A program made the position numbers and the translations under genes. A stretch of DNA of 46,722 nucleotides from an uncultured bacterium. GTDB lineage: Bacteria > Cyanobacteriota > Vampirovibrionia > Gastranaerophilales > Gastranaerophilaceae. The notes under the pieces are model-generated. The model saw only the letters and a program-made list of their open reading frames with translations, did not search any database and had not been told where the DNA came from. Position 1 is the first letter of the stretch. The number at the start of each line of letters is the position of its first letter. Location: the NCBI GenBank assembly GCA_949282195.1, contig CASDOW010000027.1, forward strand, positions 1-46,722, read 5' to 3'. Below are positions 33,887-45,313 of the stretch, piece after piece.

Positions 33887-34771
33887 TTAGCGAATTAAAT
33901 TCCAAAAAGTTCTTTTTAATTTATCTATTAAACTAACTTTATTTTGATGACGAACTATGGTTGTAAAATCGTATTCATCAGGTTGAATTGTTCTTTGATA
34001 TTTAACATCACTATAACCAAAAAGCATGACATAAATTGGAGCATAACCTTTTGGAATTTGTAAATATTCACAAAATTCAGGAAATAATTTTAAAATTGCC
34101 TGACAAAATCCACACCACAAAGTCCCGATATTAAGACTTTGAGCATATAATTCAAAATATGACAATGCTATAATCCCGTCTTGAGTTGGACACGGTGCGC
34201 TAATTGGAGCGCTCACAACAACCATGTGCGGTGCATTTCTGAAAATTACATCTTCACCGTTTTGAAGCGCATCTTTATATTTAGAAAATTTATTTAATTT
34301 ATCTGATAAGAATTTAAATGGTTTTTTATTTAATAAATTAATTAATTTTGTATTAACTTGAGTCCTGAAATCGTCCATAACTTCAACATCATCTATGATT
34401 GAAAAATGAAGTTTATGGTTATTGCAGCCTGTGGGGGTGTAATTTAACATCTGTTTTAATTTTTCAATTTCACCCTTTGCAACGTTAATTTTTTTATATT
34501 GTCTTATACTTCTTCTTGATTGAATTAAATTCAATAAGTCTTCGGAATTTATTTGTTTGATTTCTGAAGAATTTTTTGCTTCTTTTCCTAAAATTGAAAT
34601 AGCGCCATTGGGGCAAATTGCAAAACAATGCTGGCATTTAATGCATTTTAAAGGATTTAATAATTTTGGATAACCCTCGTCATCTAATCCTATAGCGCCC
34701 GATACACAATCATTAATACAAAGATGACATTTGATGCATTTTTCTTTATCTAATTTAAATTTTTTATCCAT
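33887..34771 (-). CDS. Ferredoxin-nitroreductase fusion
   Basis: This 294-residue protein has two 4Fe-4S clusters at the N-terminus (C12/C15/C18/C22 and C43/C46/C49/C53, each CxxCxxCxxxC) joined to a nitroreductase-type flavin domain from about 85 (LIQSRRSIRQYK, TPTGCNNHKLHF, and a C-terminal ILKLFPEF...YAPIYVMLFGYS). Known relatives use ferredoxin-delivered electrons and FMN; substrates vary widely. It is convergent with the membrane protein, 1 base apart. Confidence 0.88.
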   Translation of the reverse strand: MDKKFKLDKEKCIKCHLCINDCVSGAIGLDDEGYPKLLNPLKCIKCQHCFAICPNGAISILGKEAKNSSEIKQINSEDLLNLIQSRRSIRQYKKINVAKGEIEKLKQMLNYTPTGCNNHKLHFSIIDDVEVMDDFRTQVNTKLINLLNKKPFKFLSDKLNKFSKYKDALQNGEDVIFRNAPHMVVVSAPISAPCPTQDGIIALSYFELYAQSLNIGTLWCGFCQAILKLFPEFCEYLQIPKGYAPIYVMLFGYSDVKYQRTIQPDEYDFTTIVRHQNKVSLIDKLKRTFWNLIR

Positions 34772-34865
34772 GGCGCTTACTCCTTTTTTAACATCATAAA
34801 ATAAATTTCAATTATTGTTAAGTCGTAAGTTTATTAATCTTTTGCACATATATTCCTTTTTATAG

Positions 34866-37351
<2,486 letters not shown>

Positions 37352-37352
<1 letters not shown>

Positions 37353-38203
37353 TGATTTTAATCATTAGTTTAGTATTAATAAGAATATTTTCTAATTCAT
37401 TTTCGGGAGTTTTTCAAAAGAAACTCTCGAAAAGTTTTAGCGCAAGTTATATTAATACAATTTGCTATTTTATTTTAACCTTATTTTGCCTCTTGGGGGT
37501 TAAATTTTTCAATTTTTCAAATGTTGAAGTTTTTAAATATGCGCTATTTTCAGGGCTTATTGGTGCAATCGGAAATATTTTTCAAATTAAAGCACTAAAT
37601 CTTGGTGAATTATCAATTTTAGCTCCAATTAATTCATATAAAATTATTTTTAGTTTGATATTTTCTTTTTTGATTTTAAAAGAAATTCCCTCAATGAGCG
37701 CATTTTCAGGAATATTTTTAATAATTTTGGGTACTTATATTATTTTTGAAACAACACGCGAAGGATTTTCATACAAATTATTTTTAAAAAAAGATATTCA
37801 ATATAGAATTTTGGCTGTTTTATTTACATCCTTAGAAGCGGTTTTTATAAAAAATATGATTATTGTTTCAAATGAATTAACAGCGTTATTTTTCTGGGGA
37901 GTTATGTCTTTTTTATTTTCTTTAATAATAATGAAATTAAATCACCATAATTTTGAAAAATTATCAAAAAATAACCTATATTTGATTTTTGGTTTAAGTT
38001 TAACCATGGTTATTATGCAATTTAGTACAAATATTCTTTTTAAAATTATGAATGTAAGTTATGCGCTAAGTTTATTTCAATTATCTTCAATATTGAGCGT
38101 ATTTTTAGGATATAAATATTTTAGAGAAAAAAGCATACTAAAAAAGCTCCTTGGGAGTTTTATTATGACTTTTGGGGCAATAATAATAATTTTCAATAAT
38201 TAA
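37352..38203 (+). CDS. EamA-family (DMT) transporter
   Basis: A 283-residue protein with about ten membrane segments in two similar halves, each with the EamA pattern (first half: YALFSGLIGAIGNIFQIKAL...LAPINSYKIIFSLIFSFLILKEIP; second half: NVSYALSLFQLSSILSVFLGYKYFREK). It is likely an exporter or importer of a small metabolite of unknown identity. It is translationally coupled to gyrB. Confidence 0.85.
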
Positions 38204-38387
38204 AAACTAGCGTGAGCAATTTTGTTTCCTGCCAATATGACAGGTGGGTGAGCGCCAGGGTGCATCCATTTCCTTTAAAAAACAAATTTCTTTGCCAAGG
38301 TATACTTCAAACACCTAGCATAGCCGACTGAGCAATTCTCTCCCTATTAGATTAAATGTAGGAACAAAATTGTAAACCCACGCTAGC
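38204..38387 (-). ncRNA. Rod-shaped RNA, candidate 6S RNA
   Basis: On the minus strand, about 185 bases fold end to end: CTAGCGTG/CACGCTAG (38207-38214 with 38379-38386), then CAATTTTGTT/AACAAAATTG (38217-38226 with 38363-38372), a central unpaired bubble, and apical small hairpins. That is the shape and length of 6S RNA, a sigma-70 holoenzyme decoy. A TATAAT box on the minus strand (38395-38400) is placed for a start near 38387, and the 3' stem is followed by TTTTT. I find no tmRNA or SRP signatures. Confidence 0.55.
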
Positions 38388-38443
38388 TATTACTATTATA
38401 ACATAGTTTATGGTAAAATTCTATTTAGAAGGAGAAAAAAATA

Positions 38444-38815
38444 ATGAAAAAATTATTACTTGTTTTAGTATTAATAGTAGGAGCTATTTTTACTTGCAGT
38501 CAAACGATAGGAGCAAAAATGAACAATAACACAATTACAGAAGTTAGAGCATCTCACATTTTAGTTTTAGATGAACAACAAGCAAAAGATTTAAAAACTA
38601 AAATCGACAACAATGAAATTTCTTTTGAAGACGCTGCAAAAGAATATTCTCAATGCCCTTCAAAAGCTCAAGGCGGAGATTTAGGCTATTTTGGACGCGG
38701 TATGATGGTTAAAGAATTTGAAACAGCTGCTTTCAATGGTGAAGTTGGAAAAGTAACTGACCCTGTTCAAACACAATTCGGTTGGCATTTAATTAAAGTT
38801 GTTGATAAAAGATAA
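38444..38815 (+). CDS. Exported parvulin-type peptidyl-prolyl isomerase
   Basis: This 123-residue protein is a signal peptide (MKKLLLVLVLIVGAIF, Cys at residue 18) followed by a single parvulin domain: VRASHILV, SFEDAAKEYSQCPSKAQGGDLGYFGRG, and FGWHLIKV. It catalyses proline isomerisation during folding of exported proteins. The signal AIFTCSQT has a Cys that might be a lipobox variant. AGAAGGAG precedes the ATG, and a strong terminator follows. Confidence 0.93.
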   Translation: MKKLLLVLVLIVGAIFTCSQTIGAKMNNNTITEVRASHILVLDEQQAKDLKTKIDNNEISFEDAAKEYSQCPSKAQGGDLGYFGRGMMVKEFETAAFNGEVGKVTDPVQTQFGWHLIKVVDKR

Positions 38816-38818
38816 TTT

Positions 38819-38846
38819 AAAACCCGCTTAATAAGCGGGTTTTTTA
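38819..38846 (+). terminator. Terminator of the parvulin gene
   Basis: AAAACCCGCTT, AAT loop, AAGCGGGTTTT, then more T. It sits before the convergent fabI gene. Confidence 0.93.
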
Positions 38847-38864
38847 GTATATATTTTATTTTAA

Positions 38865-39671
38865 TTATTCAAATTTAATTTGTGCCATTTCGTCTAATGA
38901 AGCAAAAACTTCGCTTGCACCGCAATCCACAAATTGAACTTGAGCAGTAACGCCTGATGATAAGTCAGATAGTAAATATAAACCTGCTTTTCCAACTTCT
39001 TGAACAGTTGGAGTGCGTTTTAGAGGTGCTTTTAGGGCATTTGCTTTTAACATTCTGTCAAATCCGCCTATGCCTTTTGCTGCCATTGTTTTAATAGGCC
39101 CTGCTGACAAGCAGTTACATCTGATGTTATACTTTCCAAGGTCAGCAGCAATAAATCTCATTGAGCTTTCAAGAGCAGCTTTAGCAACACCCATGATATT
39201 ATAGTTTGCAACAACTTTAGTTGCTCCAAGATAAGTTAAGGCCAAAATTGAACCACCGCCTGAAGCTTCCATTTGAGGTTTAGCATATTTTGCAATAGTA
39301 ACAAGTGAATATGCACTTACATGCATTGCTAAATCCCAGCCTTCACGAGAAACTGTATAAAAATCACCTACTAAATCATCTTTATTTGCAAATGCAACAG
39401 CATGCACAACAAAATCTAATTTATCATAAATTTTAGCGTATTCATCAAAAACTTTCTTAACGTCTTCTTCTTTGGTTACATCACATTCAACGCACATTTT
39501 AGCGTTCATTGATTCTGCTATCGGACGAACTCTTTTTTCCATTGCTTCATTGGCGTAAGTGAAAGCAATTTCAGCACCTTGAGCTGATAATTGTTCAGCA
39601 ATAGCATTAGCTATACCAAATTTATTGGAAACGCCAAAGATAATACCTTTTTTACCGTCCATTAAACCCAT
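38865..39671 (-). CDS. fabI: Enoyl-ACP reductase (FabI)
   Basis: This 268-residue protein of the short-chain dehydrogenase superfamily has the FabI-type cofactor start GVSNKFGIA, the active-site tyrosines Y147 and Y157 (spacing 9) with K164, and LSAGPIKTMAAKGI at the substrate loop. It reduces the double bond in the last step of fatty-acid elongation using NAD(P)H and is the target of triclosan in other bacteria. It has its own weak promoter region and no operon partner. Confidence 0.95.
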   Translation of the reverse strand: MGLMDGKKGIIFGVSNKFGIANAIAEQLSAQGAEIAFTYANEAMEKRVRPIAESMNAKMCVECDVTKEEDVKKVFDEYAKIYDKLDFVVHAVAFANKDDLVGDFYTVSREGWDLAMHVSAYSLVTIAKYAKPQMEASGGGSILALTYLGATKVVANYNIMGVAKAALESSMRFIAADLGKYNIRCNCLSAGPIKTMAAKGIGGFDRMLKANALKAPLKRTPTVQEVGKAGLYLLSDLSSGVTAQVQFVDCGASEVFASLDEMAQIKFE

Positions 39672-39784
39672 ATAAATTCCCCTTTCGTCTTTAATAAATA
39701 GATTATAATATAAAGGGCTTAAATATGCAAAAAGGGTAAAAAGGTTAATTAATTAATTTTACAAAAACCGTTATAAAAGTTGAA

Positions 39785-39810
39785 ATATTGTACCAAAAAT
39801 GGTACAATAT
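39785..39810. promoter_or_regulatory. Palindromic operator before the antitoxin gene
   Basis: ATATTGTACCA, four A, TGGTACAATAT: two perfect 11-bp arms, with the right one overlapping a -10-like TACAAT. It lies about 25 bases before the antitoxin start (GGAG then ATG 39833). Self-repression by the HTH protein is a natural inference. Confidence 0.75.
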
Positions 39811-39832
39811 AAATAAAGAAATGGAGTGTTGA

Positions 39833-40114
39833 ATGAATAAAAATTGCATAGGCTCGAATTTTGATGATTTTCTTGAGGAAGAAGGCTTGCTTCAAGAATC
39901 TGAAGCAGTTGCAATAAAACGAATTATTGCTTATGCTTTAGAAGAAAAAATGAAAGCAGATAATATTTCAATTAATCGTTTGGCAAAAGAATTAAATACC
40001 TCAAGAACCGCTGTTTGTAGAATTTTAGACCCGAACAATTCCTCAATTACCCTAAATACAATTGAGAAAATTGCAAAATTTTTAGGCAAAAAAGTTATAT
40101 TATCTTTTGCGTAG
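39833..40114 (+). CDS. XRE-type helix-turn-helix antitoxin
   Basis: A 93-residue protein with a C-terminal HTH (SINRLAKELNTSRTAVCRILDPNNSSITLNTIEKIAKFLGK) typical of HigA-type antitoxins, and an N-terminal helical part. It likely binds the palindrome in front of it. It is convergent with the toxin gene, with ends overlapping by 15 bases. That is unusual, because HigB/HigA pairs are normally co-directional. Confidence 0.82.
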   Translation: MNKNCIGSNFDDFLEEEGLLQESEAVAIKRIIAYALEEKMKADNISINRLAKELNTSRTAVCRILDPNNSSITLNTIEKIAKFLGKKVILSFA

Positions 40115-40456
40115 TTCTTTATAACGCTTTATTGCAATATCGAGTTCTTTTTTTGGTGTTTCTTGGGATTTTTTTATAAATGCATGTAAAAGCACCATGG
40201 TATTATTTTCAACATAAAAAATTATCCGAGCAATACCATTTGAAATGTTACAACGAACTTCTTCTAATCCGCCTGTACCATTTAAAACTCGAGTTAGGGG
40301 CATTCCTATTGGATATCCATGTTGAACAGTTTTAATATCAAAACCAATTGTTCGCATATCTTCTTTTGCTAAACTTTTAAGCCATTCCCTAACAGGCTCA
40401 TTACCTAAATTTGTTTTATAAAAATATACTTCTAGTGCCGATTTACGCTGTGCCAT
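40100..40456 (-). CDS. RelE/HigB-type (Gp49-like) toxin
   Basis: A 118-residue protein: VYFYKTNLGNEPVREWLKSL, the mid-region PLTRVLNGTGGLEEVRC and RIIFYVENNTMVLLHAFIKKSQETPKKELDIA, which is the ordering of the phage-derived Gp49/HigB family. The basic residues around R and K in the final helix are usual for ribosome-dependent mRNA cleavage (family knowledge). It is adjacent to an XRE antitoxin. A TATAAT-like box lies near 40485-40490 on the minus strand, beside a large hairpin. Confidence 0.82.
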   Translation of the reverse strand: MAQRKSALEVYFYKTNLGNEPVREWLKSLAKEDMRTIGFDIKTVQHGYPIGMPLTRVLNGTGGLEEVRCNISNGIARIIFYVENNTMVLLHAFIKKSQETPKKELDIAIKRYKELRKR

Positions 40457-40492
40457 AGATTAATTGTGGCATATCTTTGATAATATTATATA

Positions 40493-40532
40493 CAAATATC
40501 TCACTTATCTTAAAAAATAAGTGAGATATTTG
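40493..40532. terminator. Large hairpin between the toxin promoter and hppA
   Basis: CAAATATCTCACTTAT pairs perfectly with ATAAGTGAGATATTTG across 8 bases. It likely ends hppA transcription (stop at 40554), although its T-tract is short. It abuts the toxin's likely -10, so an operator role is possible. Confidence 0.6.
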
Positions 40533-40553
40533 TCAGTATATTTTATTTCCAAT

Positions 40554-42965
40554 CTACCCTCTTTTAGGTATTCTCATATAATAAAAAGACCTTATTACAA
40601 ACACCAAAGCTACAATTAAAAATACAACTCCTGCAATTCGAGCGTATGACGCAAATTGGGCACTTAGCGCTATTTCCATAGCTAAAAGTCCAAATAAAGT
40701 TGTAAATTTAATTATAGGGTTCATTGCAACTGATGAAGTATCTTTAAATGGATCGCCAACGGTATCACCCACAACTGTTGCATCATGCAAAGGTGTTCCT
40801 TTTTCATCTAAATCCACTTCAACAATTTTTTTAGCGTTATCCCAGCAACCGCCCGCATTTGCCATAAACACCGCTTGGAATAAACCAAATACAGCTATTG
40901 CAATTAAATAGCTGATAAAGAATGATACAGCAGATTTTGTTGAAATAGGAGCTGATAAAAATGCGAAAGCCAACGCAAAAGAAAATAGCGCAACAAAGAT
41001 ATTAAACATACCTTTTTGAGCATATTGCGTACAGATTTTTACTACTTCTTTTGAATTTTCAAGATTTGCTTTTTTATCATCTGCTTCACCTAATTTAATG
41101 TGTTTTTTGATATATTCAACAGCAGAATAAGCTCCTGTTGTAACAGCCTGCATAGAAGCTCCCGAGAACCAATATATTACGGCACCGCCTGAAATAAAGC
41201 CTAATAAAGTATATGGATTTAAAAGACTCAAAATACTTTCAGGATTGATATTTAATACGTTTTTAATAACAAGTATTAAAGAAAATATCATTGTAGTAGC
41301 ACCAACAACGGCAGTTCCAATTAACACAGGTTTTGATGTGGCTTTAAAGGTGTTACCTGCGCCGTCATTTTCTTCAAGATATCTTTTTGCATTTTCAAAA
41401 TCAGGATTAAAGCCGTATGCCTTTTGAATTTGCAATTGAATATCAGGTTGTTCTTCAATTAAAGATAATTCATAAACTGATTGAGCATTATCTGTAACAG
41501 GTCCATAGCTGTCAACTGCAATAGTTACAGGGCCCATTCCCAAAAAGCCGAATGCAACCAAACCAAAAGCAAAAACAGTAGGATAAATCATAACATTTTG
41601 AATATATCCGCTGGCTAAACATGCTAAAGCCATTAATAACACTATGATTGCACCAATCCAAAAGCCTGAAAAATTACCAGATACAATACCTGATAAAATT
41701 GTTAAAGAAGCTCCGCCTTCTCTTGAAGCTCTAACGACTTCTTTTGTGTGTTTAGCTTTCGGGCTTGTGAAAATTTTTGTTGCTTCAGGTATTAATGCGG
41801 CTCCCAATGTTCCGCAAGAAATAATTATTGAAAATACTACCCACATATTGTTTGGCATTGAAGCCAAAAGCCATTTACTAACTGAAAAAGTCATGATGAT
41901 TGATAAAATTGAAGTCAGCCACACAAGACTTGTTAAAGGCTGTTCAAAGTCAAATCTTATGTTTTTCTTTTCACAAGCTTTTGCATAAAATCTTGTTTTT
42001 ACATTGTTAATTAAATAAGCAACAATTGATGTAATTATCATTAAAAATCTCATAGTGAAAATCCAAGCTAAAAGCTGAATTTGATATTGAGGGAAAACCG
42101 CAAGTATAATAAAACTTACTAAAGCAACCCCTGTAACGCCGTATGTTTCAAAACCATCGGCAGAAGGACCAATGCTGTCACCTGCGTTATCACCCGTACA
42201 ATCTGCAATTACTCCGGGGTTTCTGGGGTCATCTTCTTTAATTCCGAATTGAATTTTCATCAAATCAGAACCAATATCGGCAATTTTTGTAAAAATTCCA
42301 CCTGCAACACGAAGTGCAGAAGCCCCAAGGCTTTCTCCGATTGCAAAACCGATAAAGCAAGCGCCGGCTAATTTAGAAGGAACAAATAGAAGTATAATAA
42401 GCATTAATATTAATTCAACTGAAACTAATACAACACCTATACTCATGCCTGCTCTTAAGGGCACATTTAAACAATGTAGAGGTTTTGAGCGCAATGCTAA
42501 AAATGAAGTTCTGGAATTTGCCAAAGTATTCATTCTTATTCCAAACCAAGCAACTAAATATGAGCCTAAAATGCCGATTACTGACCATAAAAGAATTAAG
42601 CCGACCGCTTTTAAGCCTAAGTGTTGCAAAACGCCAAAATAATAAGAAATACATAAAATAATCAAAACTTCCAACAAAATTAAAAACTTGCCTTGTTGAA
42701 TTAAATATGTTTTGCAAGTTTCAAAAATCGTTTTTGCAACGTTATCCATTAAAGGATGAACTTTGATTTTTTTGATTTTAAAAAATTCTGCTAAACCGAA
42801 AATTGTTCCTAGAATTGCAACTCCAATCCCAATTAATAAAAGATTAAAACTAAAAGGGTCTTGTTTAAAATCAGGAACAATTAAATCTGCTTCAGAAGCG
42901 AATGTGCCTAAATTGCCCATAAAAAGCGACAATATTAAAAGCGCATTTTTAAATGTTTTTTTCAT
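40554..42965 (-). CDS. hppA: Membrane proton-translocating pyrophosphatase
   Basis: I chose ATG 42965 (MKKTFKN) because TTCCTT (AAGGAA on the minus strand, 42975-42980) is a Shine-Dalgarno; the open frame extends 75 bases further up. The 803-residue protein has about 16 membrane segments and the PPi-binding loops (DVGSDLMK-type IADIGSDLM; DDPRNPGVIADCTGDNAGD; DPFKDTSSVAMNPIIK). The GNTFKATSK segment carries Lys at the position that marks the potassium-independent class. It pumps H+ with PPi hydrolysis, and the late DTVGDPFKDTS confirms the family. Confidence 0.95.
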   Translation of the reverse strand: MKKTFKNALLILSLFMGNLGTFASEADLIVPDFKQDPFSFNLLLIGIGVAILGTIFGLAEFFKIKKIKVHPLMDNVAKTIFETCKTYLIQQGKFLILLEVLIILCISYYFGVLQHLGLKAVGLILLWSVIGILGSYLVAWFGIRMNTLANSRTSFLALRSKPLHCLNVPLRAGMSIGVVLVSVELILMLIILLFVPSKLAGACFIGFAIGESLGASALRVAGGIFTKIADIGSDLMKIQFGIKEDDPRNPGVIADCTGDNAGDSIGPSADGFETYGVTGVALVSFIILAVFPQYQIQLLAWIFTMRFLMIITSIVAYLINNVKTRFYAKACEKKNIRFDFEQPLTSLVWLTSILSIIMTFSVSKWLLASMPNNMWVVFSIIISCGTLGAALIPEATKIFTSPKAKHTKEVVRASREGGASLTILSGIVSGNFSGFWIGAIIVLLMALACLASGYIQNVMIYPTVFAFGLVAFGFLGMGPVTIAVDSYGPVTDNAQSVYELSLIEEQPDIQLQIQKAYGFNPDFENAKRYLEENDGAGNTFKATSKPVLIGTAVVGATTMIFSLILVIKNVLNINPESILSLLNPYTLLGFISGGAVIYWFSGASMQAVTTGAYSAVEYIKKHIKLGEADDKKANLENSKEVVKICTQYAQKGMFNIFVALFSFALAFAFLSAPISTKSAVSFFISYLIAIAVFGLFQAVFMANAGGCWDNAKKIVEVDLDEKGTPLHDATVVGDTVGDPFKDTSSVAMNPIIKFTTLFGLLAMEIALSAQFASYARIAGVVFLIVALVFVIRSFYYMRIPKRG

Positions 42966-43054
42966 TGGTACTAATTCCTTCATCACATAAAATACAATTA
43001 TGAATAGAATTATACCTTTTATTTGAATAATTGATATCAATCAAATAGGCCAAA

Positions 43055-43771
43055 TTAGCCTATAAATCTTGAAAATACTTTAATATAGATTAAAATTGAA
43101 CCGATTATTAATAATATTCCTGATATTTTCATTAAAATTTCAGAAATATTGGAGAAATTTTTAACTCCTTTTAAAAACGAAGTAAACACCCCTGCCAAAA
43201 TAACAACAACACCTTGACCGATTGAAAATAAAAACAACATTAAAGCAGCCAAAATAAGGCTTTTTGTTAATGTTGCAAAACCCATTATCCCCGCTAATAT
43301 CGGAGTTGAACAAGGACTTGAAGCAAAAGCAAAAAGTACACCTATTATAAAAGGATATACAAATAAACTTGCGCCTTTATTTTGCGGGAATTTTTTAACT
43401 AAAGGCGATAAATTAAGTTCAATTAAACCTAAAAGATTTAAACCAAAAACTAATATCAAAGAAGCTAAAAATAATATCCAATAAGAACCTCCTATTGAAA
43501 CAAAAACGCTTCCGCTAATAGCACAAATTGCCCCTATTACGGATAATATAGAAGCTAAACCAAGGGTAAAAGACGATAATTGAATAAATGTTTTTAATTT
43601 ATTTTCATCACCATAACCTCCAACATAACCCACAATCAAAGGGAGCATACCAATTGAGCAAGGCGAAATTGAAGATAATACACCTCCTAAAAAAGAAGCC
43701 AATAAAAATATCGGCGAAAATTCTCCCTTTGATAAATATTCAACTAAATTATTTGTTAATTGCGTAATCAT
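43055..43771 (-). CDS. CcdA/DsbD-like membrane thiol transporter
   Basis: A 238-residue protein with six membrane segments and the pair of conserved Cys-Pro-type positions (SPCSIGMLP at about 36-44 and SSPCSTPILAG in the second half). CcdA moves electrons across the membrane from cytoplasmic thioredoxin to exported thiol proteins. It overlaps by one base with the exported thioredoxin-like gene upstream. Confidence 0.9.
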   Translation of the reverse strand: MITQLTNNLVEYLSKGEFSPIFLLASFLGGVLSSISPCSIGMLPLIVGYVGGYGDENKLKTFIQLSSFTLGLASILSVIGAICAISGSVFVSIGGSYWILFLASLILVFGLNLLGLIELNLSPLVKKFPQNKGASLFVYPFIIGVLFAFASSPCSTPILAGIMGFATLTKSLILAALMLFLFSIGQGVVVILAGVFTSFLKGVKNFSNISEILMKISGILLIIGSILIYIKVFSRFIG

Positions 43772-44187
43772 TATTTTATACCGTCTATAATTTCTACGAT
43801 TTCATCAGATTTCATAGCGCCTTCGTATCTTTTTACAACATTTCCTTTTTTATCCAAAAATACTAAAGTAGGCACTAGTGTAACTTTATATTTTTTAATC
43901 ATGGATTTATTATAGTCTTTATCTTTTCCCACATTTTCTACAACATTAATTTCTTCAACTAAAACTTCATCTTTATAATTTTTCATCGCTTTAGTTATTT
44001 CTTCATTTGCTTCTTTACATTCTGAACACATTGGAGAAGAAAATTTAACTATTTTTGCTTTTGAAACAGGTGCCTCAGCTGCACTTTTTGCTTTACACAT
44101 AATTGCATTTTGAGCTTTTGCGTCTAAATAAGCATATAAACCTAAAGGCAAGACAAATATTAATAAAACTACAATCCAATTTTTCAT
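43771..44187 (-). CDS. Exported thioredoxin-like protein
   Basis: A 138-residue protein: membrane anchor or signal (WIVVLLIFVLPLGLYAY), then a thioredoxin fold with active site SPMCSECKE (C54, C57) and cis-Pro VTLVPTLVF. It lies directly upstream of CcdA on the same strand, and the thioredoxin reductase gene is divergent 178 bases away, so all three fit one electron path. The anchor suggests it works in the periplasm. Confidence 0.88.
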   Translation of the reverse strand: MKNWIVVLLIFVLPLGLYAYLDAKAQNAIMCKAKSAAEAPVSKAKIVKFSSPMCSECKEANEEITKAMKNYKDEVLVEEINVVENVGKDKDYNKSMIKKYKVTLVPTLVFLDKKGNVVKRYEGAMKSDEIVEIIDGIK

Positions 44188-44365
44188 TTTTATTTCCTTT
44201 TTTATTTTACGTTTTTATTATAAACATAAAAATTTTTTTTATAAATTAGACTGGTTATTAATTAATTTTTTTATAAAAAGCATAAATAATCAAGGAACAA
44301 ATCTAAAAATACTATCGTCTTTAAAAATGGATTTATGTTAATATTTATATAAGAGAGTTGAGATT

Positions 44366-45310
44366 ATGGCAGATAAAATTTTTGATTGTATTATTTTGGG
44401 CGGAGGTCCTGCGGGTTTATCGAGTGCTCTATATTGTGCAAGAGGTAATTTAGATTGCGCCATTGTAGATAACAACGCAATCGGGGGAACTCCTGTTAAT
44501 TATAGTGAAGTTGAAAATTATTTAGGTTTCGATAAAATCAAAGGTTTTGAATTAAGCGAAAAATTTGAACAACACGTTGATAATTTTAATGTTGAAAAAT
44601 TTCCCTATGAAGAAATTATGAAAGTAGATTTAATTTCTCCGATTAAAACCATTGAAACACAAGATAAAATCCTAAAAGCAAGAACAGTAATCATTGCAAC
44701 AGGCGCAAGAAATAAAAAATTAAACATTAAAGGTGAAGATGAATTTTATGCAAAAGGAGTAAGTTATTGCGCTGTTTGTGACGGAGCCTTTTATAAAGAT
44801 AAAATTGTTGCAGTTGTGGGCGGTGGAAATTCTGCCCTTGAAGAAGCAATTTATTTAACAAGATTTGCAAAAAAAGTTTATTTAATTCACCGTAGAGATG
44901 AATTCAGAGCAGATAAAATTGTTCAAGACAGAATTAAACACAATAAAAAAATAGAATTAATATTAAATTCAAATGTTATTGAAATTTTAGGAAAAGAAAG
45001 AGTTGAAAAAATTAAAACAGAAAACACCAAAACAAATAAAATAAAAGAGTTGAAAATAGACGGAATTTTCCCGTATATCGGAATTGAACCAAACAGTGAA
45101 CTTTTTAATTCACAAATTGAACAAGACAGTTTTGGGTTTATAATAACTGATGAAACCATGAAAACAAATAAAGACGGAGTTTATGCTATCGGAGATATTA
45201 GAAAAACCCCCCTAAGGCAAATTATTACCGCAGTTTCAGACGGCGCAATCGCAGGAGTTGAAGCAGCAAGATATTTAATGAATTTAAAAACAACAACAGT
45301 AAGGAAGTAG
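44366..45310 (+). CDS. trxB: Thioredoxin reductase
   Basis: A 314-residue protein: FAD-binding GGGPAGLSSAL, redox pair CAVC (C135, C138), NADPH-binding GGGNSALEEAI and the FAD motif GDIRKTPLRQ. It reduces thioredoxin with NADPH. It is followed 3 bases later by the Zn-dependent dehydrogenase, so it is probably co-transcribed. GAGAGTTGAG precedes the start. Confidence 0.95.
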   Translation: MADKIFDCIILGGGPAGLSSALYCARGNLDCAIVDNNAIGGTPVNYSEVENYLGFDKIKGFELSEKFEQHVDNFNVEKFPYEEIMKVDLISPIKTIETQDKILKARTVIIATGARNKKLNIKGEDEFYAKGVSYCAVCDGAFYKDKIVAVVGGGNSALEEAIYLTRFAKKVYLIHRRDEFRADKIVQDRIKHNKKIELILNSNVIEILGKERVEKIKTENTKTNKIKELKIDGIFPYIGIEPNSELFNSQIEQDSFGFIITDETMKTNKDGVYAIGDIRKTPLRQIITAVSDGAIAGVEAARYLMNLKTTTVRK

Positions 45311-45313
45311 AAA

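Noticed and set aside
38204..38440. T-box or other riboswitch before the parvulin gene
   Set aside because: No T-box core is seen, and the paired ends, T-run and -10 box fit a free-standing minus-strand RNA.
42966..43040. Longer N-terminus of the pyrophosphatase
   Set aside because: The Shine-Dalgarno AAGGAA would lie inside the gene; ATG 42965 is correctly spaced from it.
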